This document shows positions 8,680-16,131 of a stretch of DNA of 33,402 bases, one piece after another. The notes under the pieces were generated by a model. It did not search any database, was not told the origin of the DNA, and saw only the letters and a list, made by a program, of their open reading frames with translations. This DNA comes from Chloroflexus sp. (GTDB lineage Bacteria; Chloroflexota; Anaerolineae; Anaerolineales; Villigracilaceae). How positions within the stretch are numbered: position 1 is the stretch's first letter; every line of letters begins with the position of its first letter. The DNA is taken from contig DYHT01000017.1 in assembly GCA_020723995.1 (NCBI GenBank), positions 1 through 33,402 on the forward strand, written 5' to 3'. The translations under genes and the position numbers were made by a program.

Positions 8680-9306
8680 TTGGAACAATCCATAGAAAAG
8701 AAGCAAATGACGTTCAGCGATTACCTGCGGGTGTGGTTTAAATGGCTGCTTGACCCCCTGGCTGTTTTTTTCAATCGCCTTGGCATTCATCCCAATGTGA
8801 TGACCCTTCTGGGTTTATTTGGGACAACCATCGGGGCGCTTTTGATCGCCAAAGGTTATTTGACCTGGGGGGGTATTTTCATCCTGATCACAGTACCCTT
8901 CGACGCGCTGGACGGCACGATGGCGCGCCTGCGTGGAGAAGCCAGCAATTGGGGCGCGTTCGTCGACTCGGTCACCGACCGTTACTCCGAGTTGCTCGTC
9001 TATGCCGGTCTATTGTTATACTATCTGAACCAGGGGGATAAATTTGCCTGCGCTCTGGTCTACCTGGCTGCGGCTGGTACAGTGTTGGTTTCTTATACAA
9101 AAGCCAAGGCCGATTCGCTAAACTTCGACGCCAACGTCGGCCTGCTGACCCGCGCTGAACGTTATCTGGTGCTTGCCCCCATGCTGATTCTGAATAAGCC
9201 GATCATTGCCTTGTGGATCCTGGCGATCCTGGCTAACTTCACTGCTTTGCAACGCATTATGCGGGTACGGCATCAAGCTCACCACCCCCAAACCAAAGGA
9301 GAATAA
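8680..9306 (+). CDS. CDP-alcohol phosphatidyltransferase
   Basis: A polytopic membrane enzyme that transfers a phosphatidyl group from CDP-diacylglycerol to an alcohol such as glycerol 3-phosphate or inositol phosphate. The family signature DG(x2)AR(x8)G(x3)D(x3)D is complete, in the segments DALDGTMARLRG and WGAFVDSVTD. Several hydrophobic helices follow. I prefer TTG 8680 (208 aa) because GAAAGG lies nine bases upstream. ATG 8707 is an alternative without a good site. An upstream TTG at 8554 would place the start inside the inverted repeat and is unlikely. Which alcohol it uses is unknown. lgt follows after one base, so both act in membrane lipid and lipoprotein biogenesis. Confidence 0.88.
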   Translation: MEQSIEKKQMTFSDYLRVWFKWLLDPLAVFFNRLGIHPNVMTLLGLFGTTIGALLIAKGYLTWGGIFILITVPFDALDGTMARLRGEASNWGAFVDSVTDRYSELLVYAGLLLYYLNQGDKFACALVYLAAAGTVLVSYTKAKADSLNFDANVGLLTRAERYLVLAPMLILNKPIIALWILAILANFTALQRIMRVRHQAHHPQTKGE

Positions 9307-9307
9307 A

Positions 9308-10123
9308 ATGCCCGACGGATTTGATATCCACTTGCCATTCCTGAGTCAGCCTTTTCACATTTATTTCTATGGGATCATCATCATGTTGGGGGTACAGGCG
9401 GCGGCCTTAATGACCCAAGCCGAAGCCAAACGCCGTCGCCTTAACCCAGAGGTCGTTTTGGACATGCTCTTTTGGGTGGTGATCGCCGGTATCGTTGGGG
9501 CGCGCATCTGGCATATCCTTACCCCGCCGCCTTCGATGGTCGAGCAGGGTCTTACCACCCAGTATTACCTTACCCATCCATTGGATATGCTGGACATTCG
9601 CCAGGGCGGGTTGGGTATTCCGGGTGCAGTCATCGGCGGCGCGTTGGCCATGTGGATTTATCTGCGCAACAAGAAGATGAGCTTCGCGGTTTGGGCGGAT
9701 ATAGCCGCACCGGGACTGGCGCTGGCCCAGGCGTTGGGTCGCTGGGGAAATTTCTTCAACCAGGAACTTTATGGCGCGCCGACCGACCTGCCCTGGAAAA
9801 TCTACATTGATCCGCTGCACCGTGTCCCGGGTTTTGAAAATTACGAATACTTCCACCCTCTCTTTTTATATGAGTCGCTCTGGAACCTGGCAACGATGTT
9901 CCTCCTGCTCTGGCTGGGACGCCGCTTCGTTGATCGTATCAAACCAGGGGATATATTCCTGACCTATCTTATCGCCTATCCAATCGGGCGTTTCCTGCTC
10001 GACTTTCTGCGTCTGGATGCCGCACAGGTGGGTGGTATCAATGCCAACCAGACATTTGTGGCCGTCGTTGCCCTGATGGCTGCCGGGTTGTTATTCTGGG
10101 AACACCGCCCTTCCCGCGCATAA
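9308..10123 (+). CDS. lgt: Prolipoprotein diacylglyceryl transferase
   Basis: 271 residues. Lgt moves a diacylglyceryl group from phosphatidylglycerol onto the lipobox cysteine of prelipoproteins in the cytoplasmic membrane. Typical blocks are the N-terminal HIYFYGIIIMLG, GARIWHIL, QGGLGIPGAVIGG, the signature GRWGNFFNQELYGAPT and HPLFLYESLWN. About seven hydrophobic helices can be seen. The open frame extends upstream to 9206, but ATG 9308 is right for homology and has GGAGAATAAA in front of it. The first bases follow directly on the preceding gene. At least three lipoproteins in this window (22892-23653, 25980-28466, 31898-33340) would be its substrates. Confidence 0.95.
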   Translation: MPDGFDIHLPFLSQPFHIYFYGIIIMLGVQAAALMTQAEAKRRRLNPEVVLDMLFWVVIAGIVGARIWHILTPPPSMVEQGLTTQYYLTHPLDMLDIRQGGLGIPGAVIGGALAMWIYLRNKKMSFAVWADIAAPGLALAQALGRWGNFFNQELYGAPTDLPWKIYIDPLHRVPGFENYEYFHPLFLYESLWNLATMFLLLWLGRRFVDRIKPGDIFLTYLIAYPIGRFLLDFLRLDAAQVGGINANQTFVAVVALMAAGLLFWEHRPSRA

Positions 10124-10168
10124 GCCCATCGCGCTGCCTCCCGATAGGCCTACGGCAGCCGCAACCAA

Positions 10169-10197
10169 TGTAGGACAAGATGCCATCTTGTCCTACA
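10169..10197. repeat. 29-nt perfect palindrome
   Basis: Arms 10169-10182 and 10184-10197 are exact reverse complements (TGTAGGACAAGATG and its complement) around a single central C. It abuts the ABC-ATPase fragment. From memory, similar GTAGGACAAGATG palindromes recur between genes in Chloroflexota, which I cannot verify here. Confidence 0.9.
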
Positions 10198-10445
10198 ATT
10201 TGCGCGATCTCCGTCCCGGGCAGGTTTTGGCTTTGCTCGGCCAGAATGGCGCCGGCAAGACGACCACTGTCCGCCTGCTGACCTCGGTGCTTGCGCCAAC
10301 TCGCGGCCGGGGGCGCATCGCTGGATATGATATCCGCACCCAAGCCGATAAAGTGCGTGCAGTTGTGGGCGTGCTGACCGAGCAGCACGGCCTGTACCTG
10401 CGCATGACCGCCGTGGAGTACCTGGATTTTTTTGCGTTGATTTAG
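10188..10445 (+). pseudogene. Truncated ABC-transporter ATPase fragment
   Basis: An open frame of 85 codons matches only the first third of an ABC ATPase of the drug/Na+ export (CcmA-like) type. It has RPGQVLALLGQNGAGKTT with Walker A, the SVLAPTRGRGRIAGYDI block and VGVLTEQHGLYLRMTAVEYLDFFA, which is the Q-loop and following helix. It then stops. The signature motif, Walker B and H-loop are absent, and so is a partner permease. The nominal start lies inside the 29-nt palindrome and there is no ribosome site. The recognisable part begins at about 10200. This is a remnant, probably the product of a deletion between the palindrome and 10445. Confidence 0.85.
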
Positions 10446-10458
10446 TAAAGAAGATTTC

Positions 10459-11217
10459 ATGCCAAAACTGATTATTCTGGGCTGCTCAAACGCCATCCCG
10501 GACGCTCAACATGAAAACACACACATGGTTATGGTGGGGGAAAAGCGCACGCTGCTGATTGACTGTGCCAGTAACCCCATCCTGCGTTTGCAGCAAGCCG
10601 GCGTGGAATTCAATAACCTGACGGATCTGATCTTGACCCATTTTCACCCCGACCACGTATCCGGTGTGCCGCTATTGTTGATGGATATGTGGCTGATGGG
10701 TCGTCGCGGTCCTTTGAAGGTATACGGCTTGGATCACACCCTTGACCGGATTGAAAATATGATGGGGCTATATGCCTGGTCAGAGTGGCCGGATTTCTTC
10801 CCCGTAGTTTTTCATCGTTTACCGGCGGATGAGCGAACGACGGTGTTGGAATGCGCGGAGTTCCATGTTATTGCTTCGCCGGTGCGGCACCACATCCCTG
10901 CAATTGGCTTACGGATTGAGTTGAAGCAGCAGGATAAGGTGGTAGCCTATTCGTGCGATACCGAACCCTGTGCGCAGGTCGTTCGACTGGCCAAAGGCGC
11001 GGATGTGCTCATCCACGAGGCGGCCGGTGGGGTAAACGGACATTCATCCGCGGCCGAAGCTGCGGAAATTGCCACTCAGGCCGAAGTCGAAGCGCTGTAT
11101 CTGATCCATTATCCGACTGGAAAATATGCCTCCGGCTATCTGGTCGCAGAGGCAAAGCAACGTTTTGAGGGGCGGGTCATACTGGCCGAAGATTTCATGA
11201 CGCTGGATTTTGAGTAA
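10459..11217 (+). CDS. MBL-fold metallohydrolase, RNase Z-like
   Basis: 252 residues of the metallo-beta-lactamase fold, RNase Z/ElaC-like branch. The zinc motif is LTHFHPDHVSG. Later ligands are the His in SPVRHHIPAIGLRI, the Asp in YSCDTEPC, and the His residues in HEAAGGVNGHSSAAEAAEIA and LIHYP. RNase Z trims tRNA 3' ends, but this protein is shorter than typical RNase Z (about 300) and could instead hydrolyse another phosphodiester or ester. The ATG follows AAGAAGATTTC. It is isolated between the ABC remnant and a strong terminator. Confidence 0.88.
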   Translation: MPKLIILGCSNAIPDAQHENTHMVMVGEKRTLLIDCASNPILRLQQAGVEFNNLTDLILTHFHPDHVSGVPLLLMDMWLMGRRGPLKVYGLDHTLDRIENMMGLYAWSEWPDFFPVVFHRLPADERTTVLECAEFHVIASPVRHHIPAIGLRIELKQQDKVVAYSCDTEPCAQVVRLAKGADVLIHEAAGGVNGHSSAAEAAEIATQAEVEALYLIHYPTGKYASGYLVAEAKQRFEGRVILAEDFMTLDFE

Positions 11218-11223
11218 ATATGT

Positions 11224-11257
11224 AAAAAAACCCGTTTTCTGCAAGAAAACGGGTTTT
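11224..11257. terminator. Bidirectional intrinsic terminator
   Basis: AAAACCCGTTTTCT (11227-11240) and AGAAAACGGGTTTT (11244-11257) form a 14-bp stem with a three-base loop. An A-run precedes it and a T-run ends it, so it should stop transcripts from both the RNase Z-like gene (+) and the convergent HNH gene (-). Confidence 0.92.
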
Positions 11258-11278
11258 CTAAAGCGTGTATTGTCGCCT

Positions 11279-11782
11279 TTACCAGCCGGAAATGAATGGC
11301 TCCCACTCGCCGTTCTCGCTTAGATGCCGCCCGAAGATGTAAAATGCGCTCGCAGGCGGTTCAACCGGTCGGTGCAGGAGTGACATGTGGGCTTCATTCA
11401 ACCGGCGGCCACCTTTGCGGTGATTGCAGTACGGACAGGCCGCGACCACATTCGTCCAGCTATGTTCGCCACCCAGGTGCTTGGGAAGCACGTGGTCAAC
11501 GGTCAGGTCGGAGGAGTGACGTCCACAATATTGGCAGGTATACTTATCCCGGCGGAAGACCTCGCGGCGGGTCAGTTTGACCTGTAAGCGTGGACGATGG
11601 ATCATATGCTCCAGGCGAATGACCGAAGGACGTGGAATCAGTTCGGAAACAGTGTGGATGAAGCCGCGCCCATTGACAACCATTGCGGCCTTTCCAGTAA
11701 GGATCAGTCCGATGGCCCGTCGTGTGGGGCAAATATTGATTGGCTCGAAGTTGGTGTTTAAGACCAGAACCGGCGCCTGCAT
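11279..11782 (-). CDS. HNH endonuclease
   Basis: 167 residues from the start MQAPVLVLNTNFEP. The HNH/zinc-ribbon domain has the first CxxC in YTCQYCGRHSSDL, the catalytic region TVDHVLPKHLGGEHSWTNVV and the second CxxC in ACPYCNHRKGGR. The N-terminal region (LNTNFEPINICPTRRAIGL) is a familiar companion to stand-alone HNH proteins in Chloroflexota and Actinobacteria. The substrate is unknown and repair, phage or housekeeping roles are all possible. The longer frame starts at 11815, but the ATG at 11782 fits family N-termini and is preceded by TGGAGG. It ends 21 bases before the shared terminator. Confidence 0.88.
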   Translation of the reverse strand: MQAPVLVLNTNFEPINICPTRRAIGLILTGKAAMVVNGRGFIHTVSELIPRPSVIRLEHMIHRPRLQVKLTRREVFRRDKYTCQYCGRHSSDLTVDHVLPKHLGGEHSWTNVVAACPYCNHRKGGRRLNEAHMSLLHRPVEPPASAFYIFGRHLSENGEWEPFISGW

Positions 11783-11803
11783 AAGGCCTCCACAATGGCT
11801 GGT

Positions 11804-11831
11804 ATTATAGCACAATGGGAAGGAGAGTGAA
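11804..11831 (-). promoter_or_regulatory. Promoter of the HNH gene
   Basis: On the minus strand, TGCTATAAT (extended -10, TATAAT at 11809-11804) lies about 21 bases before the HNH ATG. A TTCACT at 11831-11826 is a possible -35 with 16-bp spacing. It overlaps the ribosome site of the divergent epimerase gene. Confidence 0.7.
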
Positions 11832-11836
11832 GAATC

Positions 11837-12460
11837 ATGCGTATCATGATAACCGGCGGAACGGGGATGATCGGCCGCAGGTTGATCCGCTCGCTGCTTG
11901 CGGACGGCAACCAGGTTTGGGTGTTGACGCGTAATCCGTTGACGGCGCGACTGCCCGAGGGCGTGCTGGCGCTCAAATGGGATGGGCGTTCCACTTCCGG
12001 CTGGGGTGAGCTTGCCAGCCGCATGGACGGGATCGTCAACCTAGCTGGTGAGAACATCGGCGCCGATCGCTGGACGGCTGCTCGCAAGCAGCGCATCCTG
12101 GATAGCCGCGTGCAGGCCGGTAAGGCGGTGACCGAGGCCATCCTGCACGCCTCGCCGCGTCCCAAAGTGCTGGTGCAGGCCTCGGCAATTGGCTATTATG
12201 GGCCGCGTGACTCCCAGCCGGTGAGTGAAGAATCTGCACCGTATCCACTCTCGAATGCAGATTTTGGGCGGACTATTGCTAAAATGATGCGGCGTCCTTA
12301 TTGGCTGCCAGCGCCGGCCTTTGCCTTGCGTCTGCTGCTCGGAGAGATGAGTACCCTGGTGTTGGATGGTGCGTTTGTGCGTCCCACGCGATTGTTGGAA
12401 CTGGGTTTTCGTTTCCGTTTCGAACAAGCCGAAGAGGCCTTGAGCGATTTATTCCTTTGA
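11837..12460 (+). pseudogene. TIGR01777-family epimerase with internal deletion
   Basis: An NAD(P)-dependent SDR of the TIGR01777/YfcH family, whose members are about 290-310 residues. This one has 207. The N-terminal half is normal: ITGGTGMIGRRLI (dinucleotide binding), VNLAGENIGADRWT and VLVQASAIGYYGPR. The C-terminal block (RRPYWLPAPAFALRLLLGEM, then LDGAFVRPTRLLELGFRF) is normal too. They join directly near residue 136 (about base 12245), in ESAPY next to PLSNADFG. The segment that usually carries the WE and VVLRxGxVL blocks and the WIHxDD motif, roughly 90 residues, is missing with the frame kept. The ribosome site AAGGAGAG is intact. The protein may be made but is unlikely to be active. 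I call it a probable pseudogene. Confidence 0.75.
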
Positions 12461-12483
12461 GAGATCGGATTTTGCTGTATAAT
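12457..12483 (+). promoter_or_regulatory. Putative promoter of the tyrS leader
   Basis: TTGAGA (12457-12462) and TATAAT (12478-12483) are separated by 15 bp, slightly short. The A of the leader ATG (12490) is the seventh base after the -10, where transcription should begin, so the leader message would be leaderless. Confidence 0.65.
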
Positions 12484-12489
12484 TGTGGC

Positions 12490-12534
12490 ATGGCAATCAA
12501 CAGCAAAGCCAATTCTTATTATCCCCATCCATAG
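12490..12534 (+). CDS. Putative Tyr-Tyr leader peptide upstream of tyrS
   Basis: A 14-codon frame encodes MAINSKANSYYPHP and ends in TAG. Two adjacent Tyr codons (TAT TAT) are at 12517-12522, and a GC-rich stem with a T-run begins four bases after the stop. The first downstream gene is tyrosyl-tRNA synthetase. Tyr is a rare residue, so a Tyr pair exactly here suggests control by ribosome stalling at low charged tRNA-Tyr. There is no Shine-Dalgarno sequence, and the promoter geometry suggests a leaderless start at +1. The peptide itself has no homologue that I recognise. Confidence 0.6.
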   Translation: MAINSKANSYYPHP

Positions 12535-12537
12535 CTA

Positions 12538-12585
12538 CCGCTGCGGATGGTCGTCGGATGCGTCTGCCGCAGCGGGCGCGTTTTT
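12538..12585 (+). terminator. Putative attenuator/terminator before tyrS
   Basis: CCGCTGCGG (12538-12546) pairs with CCGCAGCGG (12567-12575). The T-run TTTTT is at 12581-12585, five bases after the stem. An alternative stem pairs CCATCC (12525-12530, inside the leader frame) with GGATGG (12545-12550) and would use the same left arm. The two structures are mutually exclusive. The 20-base loop and the five-base gap before the T-run make it a weaker terminator than the others in this window. Confidence 0.6.
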
Positions 12586-12590
12586 GTTTC

Positions 12591-12694
12591 GAGAGTGGAG
12601 ATTAGAAATCAGAGATTAGAGAATAAAATTTAGTCGCGCTTCCTTTCTCTACTCCCTACTCTCTTCTCTCTACTCTCTGCTTACTACTCTCTCA
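12591..12694. repeat. Inverted heptamer-word element (NNAGAGA)
   Basis: The left arm (12591-12632) is a run of 7-bp words close to GAGATTA. The right arm (12646-12694) is seven 7-bp words close to TCTCTAC. Read on the opposite strand the right arm gives NNAGAGA, the same consensus as the left arm in the phase starting at 12596. The arms are purine-rich and pyrimidine-rich and can fold on each other imperfectly. The element fills the gap between the attenuator and the tyrS ribosome site. Confidence 0.8.
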
Positions 12695-12708
12695 CCCCGG
12701 AGTCACCT

Positions 12709-13950
12709 ATGCCAAGAGCACCCATTGACGAACAAGTAGCCCTGCTCATGCAGGGCGCCGAATATGGCGATGAAGAATTAACAAAAGCCATGGCCAACGA
12801 ACTACGCCAGCGGCTGATCGAGACCCAAAAAGAGGGCCGCCCGCTGCGCGTCTATTGCGGTTACGATCCGCGCACCTCCGACCTGCATCTTGGGCATACC
12901 ATCACCATGCGGAAGCTGCGCCAGTTCCAAGATCTGGGTCATGAAGTGACCTTTCTAATCGGCACCGGCACAAGCATGGTCGGCGACCCCTCGGATAAGG
13001 ATCAACTGCGCGCCGTGCTTTCAAAAGAGGAGACCGAACACAATGCCCGAACCTACGCGGGACAGGCTTACCGCATCCTCGACAGCGAAAAGACAATCAT
13101 CCGTTTCAACCATGAATGGCTGCTCGATTTGAAACTGGCCGACCTGATCAAGCTGGCTTCGGCTTTTACTATCCAGCAATTTATCCAGCGTGAGAACTTT
13201 AAGTTACGCTGGGAAAAAGGCGATCCGGTTTATCTGCACGAGACATTCTATGCCCTCATGCAGGGTTATGACGCCGTCGCCATGAACACCGATGTACAAG
13301 TGGGCGGCAGCGACCAGCTCTTCAACATTATCACCGCCGGGCGTAAGTTACAGGAAGCCTATGGCCAGCGTCCACAGATCGGCATAATCATGGCCATCCT
13401 GCCCGGCACGGATGGCGTGGTGCGCATGTCCAAGTCGTTGGGTAATCACATTCCCATCCTGGCTGAGCCTGGCGATATGTACGGCAAGGTAATGAGCCTG
13501 CCGGATAGCGCCATGCTGATTTACTTTAAACTCGTCACGCGCTACACGCCGTCGCAGGTCAAGGCAGTTGAAGATGTGCTGGCCCAGGGCACGCGCCATC
13601 CGCGTGACGTGAAGATGGAACTGGCGCGCGAGATCGTCAGCATCTTTCATTCGGAACAAGCGGCTGCTGAGGCCGAGGAACAATTCAAGCGCGTGTTCCA
13701 GTCGCGCCAGGCTCCGGAAGAGATGCCTGAATACGCCCTCCGGACTGGTCAGACGGTGCTGGATGTGTTAATTGCTACCGGTCTGGTTATTAGCAAGAGT
13801 GAGGCGCGCCGGATGGTTGACCAGAAAGGCGTACGCCTGGATGGCGAGGTGCTCTCCGATGCCCAGGCCGTTTTCCCGCATGTTGGGATATTGCAGGTGG
13901 GGAAGAGGAAATTCGTGCGAGTTTTGTTCCTGCCGAGTAGATGTTGCTAA
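12709..13950 (+). CDS. tyrS: Tyrosyl-tRNA synthetase
   Basis: 413 residues, a class I aminoacyl-tRNA synthetase that charges tRNA-Tyr. The ATP-binding HIGH-type signature is HLGH at residues 60-63 and the KMSKS-type signature is RMSKS at 239-243. Tyrosine-pocket and tRNA-related blocks include TDVQVGGSDQLFNI and LHETFYALMQGYDAV. An S4 RNA-binding domain occupies the last 60 or so residues (SKSEARRMVDQKGVRLDGE). This is the bacterial TyrS type with the shorter C-terminal arm. ATG 12709 follows CCGGAGTCACCT. The stop overlaps that of lysS on the other strand. The leader and terminator at 12490-12585 suggest regulation by tyrosine supply. Confidence 0.95.
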   Translation: MPRAPIDEQVALLMQGAEYGDEELTKAMANELRQRLIETQKEGRPLRVYCGYDPRTSDLHLGHTITMRKLRQFQDLGHEVTFLIGTGTSMVGDPSDKDQLRAVLSKEETEHNARTYAGQAYRILDSEKTIIRFNHEWLLDLKLADLIKLASAFTIQQFIQRENFKLRWEKGDPVYLHETFYALMQGYDAVAMNTDVQVGGSDQLFNIITAGRKLQEAYGQRPQIGIIMAILPGTDGVVRMSKSLGNHIPILAEPGDMYGKVMSLPDSAMLIYFKLVTRYTPSQVKAVEDVLAQGTRHPRDVKMELAREIVSIFHSEQAAAEAEEQFKRVFQSRQAPEEMPEYALRTGQTVLDVLIATGLVISKSEARRMVDQKGVRLDGEVLSDAQAVFPHVGILQVGKRKFVRVLFLPSRCC

Positions 13951-15479
13951 TTCTCTTTCGTTTCCCGCAAATGAGGGAACAGCAACACATCGCGAATGGA
14001 ATGTTTGTCCGTCAGCAGCATCGCCAGCCGATCCACGCCCATGCCAAAGCCGCCGTTGGGCGGCATGCCGTAGCGCATGGCGCGCAGGTAATCATCGTCC
14101 ATTGGGTGTTTTTCTTCGTCTTCAGCGGCGTAGTCACGGCCCATCTCTAGGAAACGGGATTCCTGGTCGAGCGGATCGTTGAGTTCGGTGAAGGCGTTGC
14201 ACAGTTCGAATCCGGCCACGTAGGCCTCGAAGCGTTCCACGGTCAACGGGTCGCCGGGCTTGGACTTGGCCAGCGGGGAAATATCACGCGGATAATTGTA
14301 CAGGAAGGTGGGTTGGATCAGGGTCGGTTCCAGGAACTCGCTGAGCATGAAGTCGATCAGCTTGCCGCGTGTCGCCCGCGGGTCGGGCATCTTACCGGTC
14401 TTTTTGAGGGCCTCGAAAAGCGACTCGGCGGTCGGATGGGCGGCGATGTCAATACCGGTGGTTTCTTTCAACCCCTGGCGCATTTCCAGCCTGCGCCAGG
14501 GAGGGGTGAAGTCCAGCTCGTGACCCTGGTAGGTGACTCTGAGCGTACCCAGCACTTTCTCCGCCACGTAGGCGACCATCTGCTCGGTTAATTCCATCAC
14601 CTGCAGGTAGTCGGCGTAGGCCCAGTAGAATTCCAATTGAGTGAACTCAGGATTATGTTTGTACGAGACGCCCTCGTTGCGAAAATCACGGCCCATCTCG
14701 TAGACGCGCTCCAGGTTTCCGACCAGCAGACGTTTTAGATATAGCTCAAACGAAATGCGCAGGTAGAGATCCTGTTTGAGCTGGTTGTGATGGGTGACGA
14801 ACGGCTTGGCCGCCGCGCCGCCATAGATGGGTTGCAAGATGGGCGTCTCGACCTCCAGAAATCCACGCTCATCCAGGAATTGGCGCAAGGCGCGGATTAT
14901 GGCTGCCCGCCTGCGAAAGACCTGACGCACCTCGGGGTTAACGGCCAGATCGGCGTAACGCTGGCGGGCGCGCAGTTCCGGGTCCTCGAGCGCGGCATGG
15001 CGGATGACCTGTCCATCAGAGGTGGCTTCGTCCTTGGCGGCCGGCAGGGGTGAGACGGCCTTGGACAGCATCCTGAAATCCTGGACGTGCAGGGTTACCT
15101 CGCCGGTGCGGGTGCGGAATATAAAGCCGGCAGCCTGGATGAAATCGCCCAGGTCGAAGGTTCGGTTAAATAGCTCGAGCTTGTCTTCACCGATGTCGTT
15201 GGCGCGCAGGAAAAGCTGGATGCGTCCATCGCCGTCTTCGATGTGGGCGAAGGTAACCTTGCCCATCGGGCGGACGGCGCGCAATCGCCCGGCCAGCGTG
15301 GCTTTCATCTCGGCCGGTGCAGCCTGGCCGGCTTCCTTCTCGGCTTTTTCAAAGGAGGCAATAGCCTGGGTGCTGGTGTGCGTCCGTTCGGCGCGGTGGG
15401 GAAATGGTTCGATGCCCGCCGCGCGCAGGGCTTCGATTTTTGCCAGCCTGATCTTTTCAAGGGAGGTGTACTCTGCCAT
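13947..15479 (-). CDS. lysS: Lysyl-tRNA synthetase (class II)
   Basis: 510 residues. The N-terminal OB-fold anticodon-binding domain (about 60-165) has GRLRAVRPMGKVTFAHIEDG. The class II catalytic core follows: motif 1 around FRRRAAIIRALRQFLDERGF, motif 2 in GRDFRNEGVSYKHNPEFTQL and motif 3 in GFGMGVDRLAMLLTD. Length is typical (490-510). The ATG at 15479 has AGAAAGG upstream on the minus strand. It converges on tyrS and the two stop codons overlap (13947-13950), which leaves no room for a terminator between them. greA lies upstream about 100 bases away in the same direction, so the two may be co-transcribed. Confidence 0.95.
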   Translation of the reverse strand: MAEYTSLEKIRLAKIEALRAAGIEPFPHRAERTHTSTQAIASFEKAEKEAGQAAPAEMKATLAGRLRAVRPMGKVTFAHIEDGDGRIQLFLRANDIGEDKLELFNRTFDLGDFIQAAGFIFRTRTGEVTLHVQDFRMLSKAVSPLPAAKDEATSDGQVIRHAALEDPELRARQRYADLAVNPEVRQVFRRRAAIIRALRQFLDERGFLEVETPILQPIYGGAAAKPFVTHHNQLKQDLYLRISFELYLKRLLVGNLERVYEMGRDFRNEGVSYKHNPEFTQLEFYWAYADYLQVMELTEQMVAYVAEKVLGTLRVTYQGHELDFTPPWRRLEMRQGLKETTGIDIAAHPTAESLFEALKKTGKMPDPRATRGKLIDFMLSEFLEPTLIQPTFLYNYPRDISPLAKSKPGDPLTVERFEAYVAGFELCNAFTELNDPLDQESRFLEMGRDYAAEDEEKHPMDDDYLRAMRYGMPPNGGFGMGVDRLAMLLTDKHSIRDVLLFPHLRETKEN

Positions 15480-15584
15480 GTGGAAACCTTTCTGACTGTA
15501 TTTTACAACAAAAACCCCACGCTTTCCAAATAGGGTGCGCAGGGCTTGTACGTGTGCCGAATAGGCCTTCGGCTGGCCCCAGGC

Positions 15585-16052
15585 TTATTCGAGCTTGATG
15601 ATGCGAATTTTATACGTTCCGCCGGGTGCTTCTACCTGAACTTCGTCGCCGGCGCGGTGATTCAAAATGGCTTTGCCAATGGGTGATTCATTGGAAATAC
15701 GTCCGGCGCGCGGGTCGGCTTCTGCCGCGCCGACAATGGTGTATTTCTCCGGTTTCGAGCCGTCTTCCTGGATGGTCACGGTGGATCCGATCTGGATGAC
15801 ATCGGTTTTCTCTTTGCCGGTCTCCTCGATAACGCGTGCCGAAGCCAGGATGATTTCGAGCTCCTGGATGCGGCCCTCCACAAAGGCCTGCTCGTTCTTG
15901 GCCGCCTCGTACTCGGCGTTCTCGATCAACTCGCCGCCATCCATGGCTTCGTGCAGACGGTTGGCGACTTCTTGGCGTTTGGCCGTGCGCAGGTATTCGA
16001 GTTCATTCTGAAGTTTCTGAAAACCTTCACGCGTTAGAAAGGTGGTTGGCAT
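15585..16052 (-). CDS. greA: Transcription elongation factor GreA
   Basis: 155 residues from the ATG at 16052 (MPTTFLTREGFQKLQNELEY). GreA rescues backtracked RNA polymerase by stimulating transcript cleavage. The N-terminal coiled coil is residues about 10-75 (LREAMDGGELIENAEYEAAK-like region), with acidic residues at its tip (DGGELIENAEYE). The C-terminal FKBP-like domain contains IQIGSTVTIQEDGSKPEKY, the conserved IVGAAEADPRAGRISNESPIG and AILNHRAGDEVQVEAPGG. Length is right (about 155-160). The longer frame from 16082 adds ten residues that do not fit the family. AGGAATGGATC precedes the chosen ATG. Confidence 0.94.
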   Translation of the reverse strand: MPTTFLTREGFQKLQNELEYLRTAKRQEVANRLHEAMDGGELIENAEYEAAKNEQAFVEGRIQELEIILASARVIEETGKEKTDVIQIGSTVTIQEDGSKPEKYTIVGAAEADPRAGRISNESPIGKAILNHRAGDEVQVEAPGGTYKIRIIKLE

Positions 16053-16078
16053 GATCCATTCCTGGGATAAAATATGAG

Positions 16079-16122
16079 GCATCTCTGAAACAGAGATGCG
16101 CCCGGTTTGTAGGTCTTCCTAC
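16079..16122 (-). promoter_or_regulatory. Two hairpins in the greA leader
   Basis: GCATCTCTG and CAGAGATGC (16079-16099) form a 9-bp stem with a three-base loop. GTAGG and CCTAC (16109-16122) form a 5-bp stem with a four-base loop. Both lie between the putative greA promoter and its ribosome site. Confidence 0.6.
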
Positions 16123-16131
16123 CCGTTGATA

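Noticed and set aside
12460-12708. T-box riboswitch before tyrS
   Set aside because: I found no T-box sequence (TGGNACCGCG), no specifier loop and no stem I. A leader peptide with Tyr codons explains the region better.
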